Shown: in pieces, positions 53,165 to 55,845 of the stretch
How the letters are laid out: each line of letters starts with the position of its first letter
Numbering within the stretch: the stretch's first letter is position 1
Source: Acanthamoeba castellanii str. Neff
Taxonomy: Eukaryota; Discosea; Longamoebia; Acanthamoebidae
Length of the DNA stretch: 55,845 nucleotides
Reading direction: 5' to 3'
Assembly (NCBI RefSeq): GCF_000313135.1
Contig: NW_004457582.1
Location: 29,632 to 85,476, forward strand
Notes under the pieces: generated by a model
Seen by the model: the letters and a program-made list of their open reading frames with translations, nothing else
Database searches by the model: none
What the model was told of the DNA's origin: nothing
Position numbers and translations under genes: made by a program

Positions 53165-55845
53165 TTACGTACGCGCTGGTGCGGGGGTATGCGCTCGCGT
53201 GGTCGGTGGCCGTCGTCGGCGCGCGACCGGCTTGCGGCGACCAGGCCGCTTGGGCGACGATACGATCGGCTCCTCCTCCGGCTCATCTCCATCACCATCT
53301 CCATCTCCATCACCACCACCGTTGACGTTGTTCGCCTCGCTGGGCTTTTCCAGATCGGACACGCTGTCCTCCTCGCCGCTGTGGCCGTCTTCGGTCAGGC
53401 CCGCCTCCTCCTCTCCGGCGCCCAACGTCGAGTCGACCCGTCGCCGCCTCTTCCTCGCCTGCTGCGCGGCCGAGGCGCGTGCGGAGGCCCCTTTTTTCCG
53501 TTTGTTGGCTCCATCACCGTCGTCGACCGATCGCTCCCCCTCGATCAGAAGGATGTCGTCTTCGTCGTCATCAAGGCCCGTCGACGCTGTCGACACCGAA
53601 GCAGGCGCAGCGACAGGTGTCGACGCACGGAGGAGTGCGTGAGTCGGCCGGGGCGACACCGACGGCGACGAGGTGCGAGACGATGACGATGATGAGGACG
53701 ACGATGATGACGTGACCACGGCGGTCGACGAGAATGGCCGCAGCGTGGACGCCGACGCGACGGGCACGAAGCGCCCGGACGGGGTGACCAGCGCGGCGAG
53801 CGGCGACTGTCTGTGCGACTGGTGGTGCCGGTGGATGAGCGCGGGCGAGGGCGAGGACCACGGCGACGATGGCGACAGCGGCGACGACGTCTGGCCCTCG
53901 CTCTGGTGCAGAAGCGCCAGCGGTTGCTGGTGGCCGTCGCCGCTGCCCGTGAGCTGTTGTTGCCGCCGGCGCGGGTGGGCCACTGACGCGGCCTTCCATT
54001 GGGCGACCTCGTCGCTGTGCCGCTGTCGTGCGGCGTCGAGCTCAGCCCGGTTGCGCTCGGCCAGCTCGCGCGCGTCGTGCTGGCGCTGGTCAAAGTCGCG
54101 TCGCTCCGCGTCCAACTCCGACCGCTCCCGGGCCAGCCGAGCGCGTTCGTCTTCGTTCTCCCTTTCGATCTTTTCAGCTTCGCTCTTTGCTTTTGCCAGC
54201 CGGGTCTTCTCTTCCGCGACCTCGGTCCGTGTCGCCTCCGCTTCAATCCGCTCGCACGTCACCCGCGCGCTCTCCTCAGCCACGCGCTTCCGCCTGGCCT
54301 TGAGCGCAGCCTTGGCCTGCACGACCTCCTCGCGCTCAGCTGCGAGCCGCTCGCGCTCGGCGCGCTGTTCGGTCTCGAACGCCGCTCGACTCTGTTCAAG
54401 CTCCGCCCGCGCCTCGTCCAGTCGCATTCGCTTGTCGTCGTTCGCTCTTTCGCGTTCGTCGGCTTCGTTCTTTCGCTTGGCGATCCGCGCCGCCTCGCTT
54501 GCCAGCTGAGTCCGCCTGCGCTTGGCATCTTCGCTCTCCGCCCGCAGTCGCTCGCGCTCGGCGCGCCGCTCCTCGTCGAACGCCGCACGGTCTCGCTCGA
54601 GCTCGGCCTGCAGCTCGGCCAGCCGCGCACGTTCAGCTTCGTTTTCGTTTTCGCTCTTCTCGACTTGCCTCGTCAGCTCGGCGAGCTTCACCTCCTTATC
54701 CTTGATGACTGTCCACGCCCGGTTGACGGCCGTGCGCTCCTTGACCAGCTTGTCGCGCTCCTCGTCGAGCCGCTGTCGGGCGGCCTCGAGCTGGGCCTGC
54801 GCGCGCTCGACCTCGTCGCTCTCGCGCTGGATCCGGTCGCGCTCGGTGCGCAGCTCTTCATCGAACGCCGCCAGGCTTCGCTCGAGCTCGGCCTGCGTGT
54901 CGGCCAGCCGCGCGCGTTCGGCTTCGTTTTCGCTTTCGCTCTTTTCGACTTCGCTCTTGGCAGCGGCCAGCCGGGACTCGCGCTCCTTGACCTGGCTCCG
55001 CGCACTGTCGACCCGCGCACGCTCCCGGGCCAGGCTCTCGCCCTCCTGAGCCAGCCGCACACGCTGCTCCTGGACGCCCTGGCGCTCAAGTTCCAGCGTC
55101 GCCAGGGCCTCGGCCAGCCGCCGGCCTTCGGCCTCGTTGGTCTTGCGCAGACTCTCGAGCCCGCGCTTCTCCACACGCAGCCGCTCGCGCTCGGTGAAGA
55201 TGCCCCGACGCGCGCTATCGACAAGCACCTGATCCTTGTCGACCTGCTCGCGCCGCGCCTCGATCTGGCGCTTCTCCTCCTCGAGCTGCGCGTGGTGCTG
55301 GTCGGCTCGCCGTCGCGCCGCCTCGGCGGCGCGTTCCCGCTCGGCGAGGTGTCGCTCGCGGAGCTCGATCTCCATGTTGCTGGTGCCCTGCTGCTGGCTT
55401 TCGCGTTCCCGGCCCTTGTTCGGGCTGAGCCGTGACTCGGCCCGCTCCTGGTGGTCCAATTCCTCCTTGACGGCCACCAGTTCGGCCGCCTCTTCGCGCA
55501 GCGCTTCACTCGATGGCACCAGTTTGGCTGCTGTTATTATTAAAATTGCACAAACATCAATTATTATTAGTACATTGTCGTTTTATCATGTGTTGTTATT
55601 GTGTGTTGAATGAAGGTTGGGGAATGCAATGATGGCGATAAGGGTCAAATACCATCGTTGAGCTTGGGGAATACACCCTTGAACGGAAAGAACGGGACCA
55701 GGAAGCGATGGAACAGAGCCTGCCCCACGACCGACACAACAGAGGGACACAACAAATGCCAACACGACACACGCACACAAACATCAACCCACAAACTAAT
55801 TAGACATCAACGCAATACGGATTATTCAAAAGGAAGCGGTGTTAG
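53165..55845 (-). CDS. Long coiled-coil protein with basic/acidic C-terminus, 5' partial
   Basis: Minus strand, stop at 53165, continuing past the window end. The upstream exon (about 55645-55712) encodes LFHRFLVPFFPFKGVF and splices (GAT G|CC) to the main exon at about 55529, which starts AKLVPSSEALREEAAELV. Residues to about 520 of this exon are almost pure coiled coil rich in Glu/Arg/Ala, built on a 95-residue repeat (NEAERARL...AELERxxAAFDEE). The rest is Ser/Thr/Pro-rich, then acidic Asp/Gly repeats and a basic C-terminus (SPKRPGRRKPVARRRRPP) that could be a nuclear signal. No named family recognised; golgin-, lamin- or CRWN-like scaffolds are possible by appearance only. Confidence 0.75.

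Noticed and set aside
53999..55435. 478-residue plus-strand frame rich in Leu, Ala and Arg
   Set aside because: Antisense of the coiled-coil gene; Glu/Arg codons on one strand read as Leu/Ala on the other.
1..55845. tRNA genes
   Set aside because: I looked for GTTCGAAT-type T-loops paired with plausible acceptor stems and found none I could fold by eye; a covariance-model scan would settle it.

Overview
The window looks like nuclear DNA from a free-living amoebozoan, most likely Acanthamoeba. The coding sequence is GC-rich. Genes carry many short introns (donors often GTACG or GTGCG, acceptors GCAG) filled with CA/GT and GTGTC repeats. There are two dispersed 119-nt eukaryotic 5S rRNA genes, and the proteins include SYS1, TARBP1/Trm3, PUM3, RBM48 and OGFr homologues plus TKL kinase/cyclase receptors. 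The species is inferred from these traits and from my memory of the Acanthamoeba 5S sequence. Most genes were assembled by joining reading frames across splice sites, so extents are firmer than individual exon borders.

Layout. 1-8.1 kb (+): a 5'-partial USP deubiquitinase ending in a SAP motif, the Golgi protein SYS1, a Ser/His-rich protein, and a Ser-rich single-pass membrane protein. 8.5-11.4 kb (-): a Regnase-like NYN ribonuclease with a duplicated N-terminal module. It shares a short bidirectional promoter with PUM3 (11.5-14.2 kb, +). A 5S rRNA gene (+) follows, then the intron-rich TARBP1/Trm3 tRNA Gm18 methyltransferase gene (14.6-22.1 kb, +), meeting tail to tail an Afi1/SPA-type DENN gene (22.2-26.1 kb, -). 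A second 5S gene (-) points back at the first. 26.6-28.3 kb holds a broken USP7-like copy. 29.2-37.0 kb (-): a possible transcription factor, an OGFr-domain protein and a DH-PH-MORN RhoGEF. 37.8-42.3 kb (-): an ABCA-type half transporter. 42.6-46.0 kb (+): a BtaB-like betaine-lipid methyltransferase, a small unknown gene and a SET/MYND protein. 46.1-47.1 kb (-): RBM48. 47.2-52.6 kb (-): a very large receptor. 53.2 kb to the end (-): a coiled-coil protein running off the window.

The standout is the receptor at 47166-52594: signal peptide, 5'-nucleotidase-like ectodomain, EGF-like knot, one membrane span, TKL kinase, class III cyclase-like domain and a second TKL kinase. The ectodomain has lost metal-site residues of the nucleotidase fold but keeps the nucleotide-binding motifs. 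The cyclase-like domain has lost key catalytic residues, while both kinases look intact. I read it as a candidate extracellular nucleotide or purine sensor wired to a tandem kinase.

Other notable points are intron-confined GTGTC repeats, exon-level duplication of modules in the NYN and MORN genes, two convergent 5S genes with matching flanks, and perfect palindromes in a divergent promoter and between two convergent 3' ends. The genes are a normal eukaryotic mix with no operon logic; many concern RNA (NYN RNase, PUM3, TARBP1, RBM48, 5S) or signalling and membrane traffic (SYS1, Afi1/DENN, RhoGEF, receptor, ABCA).
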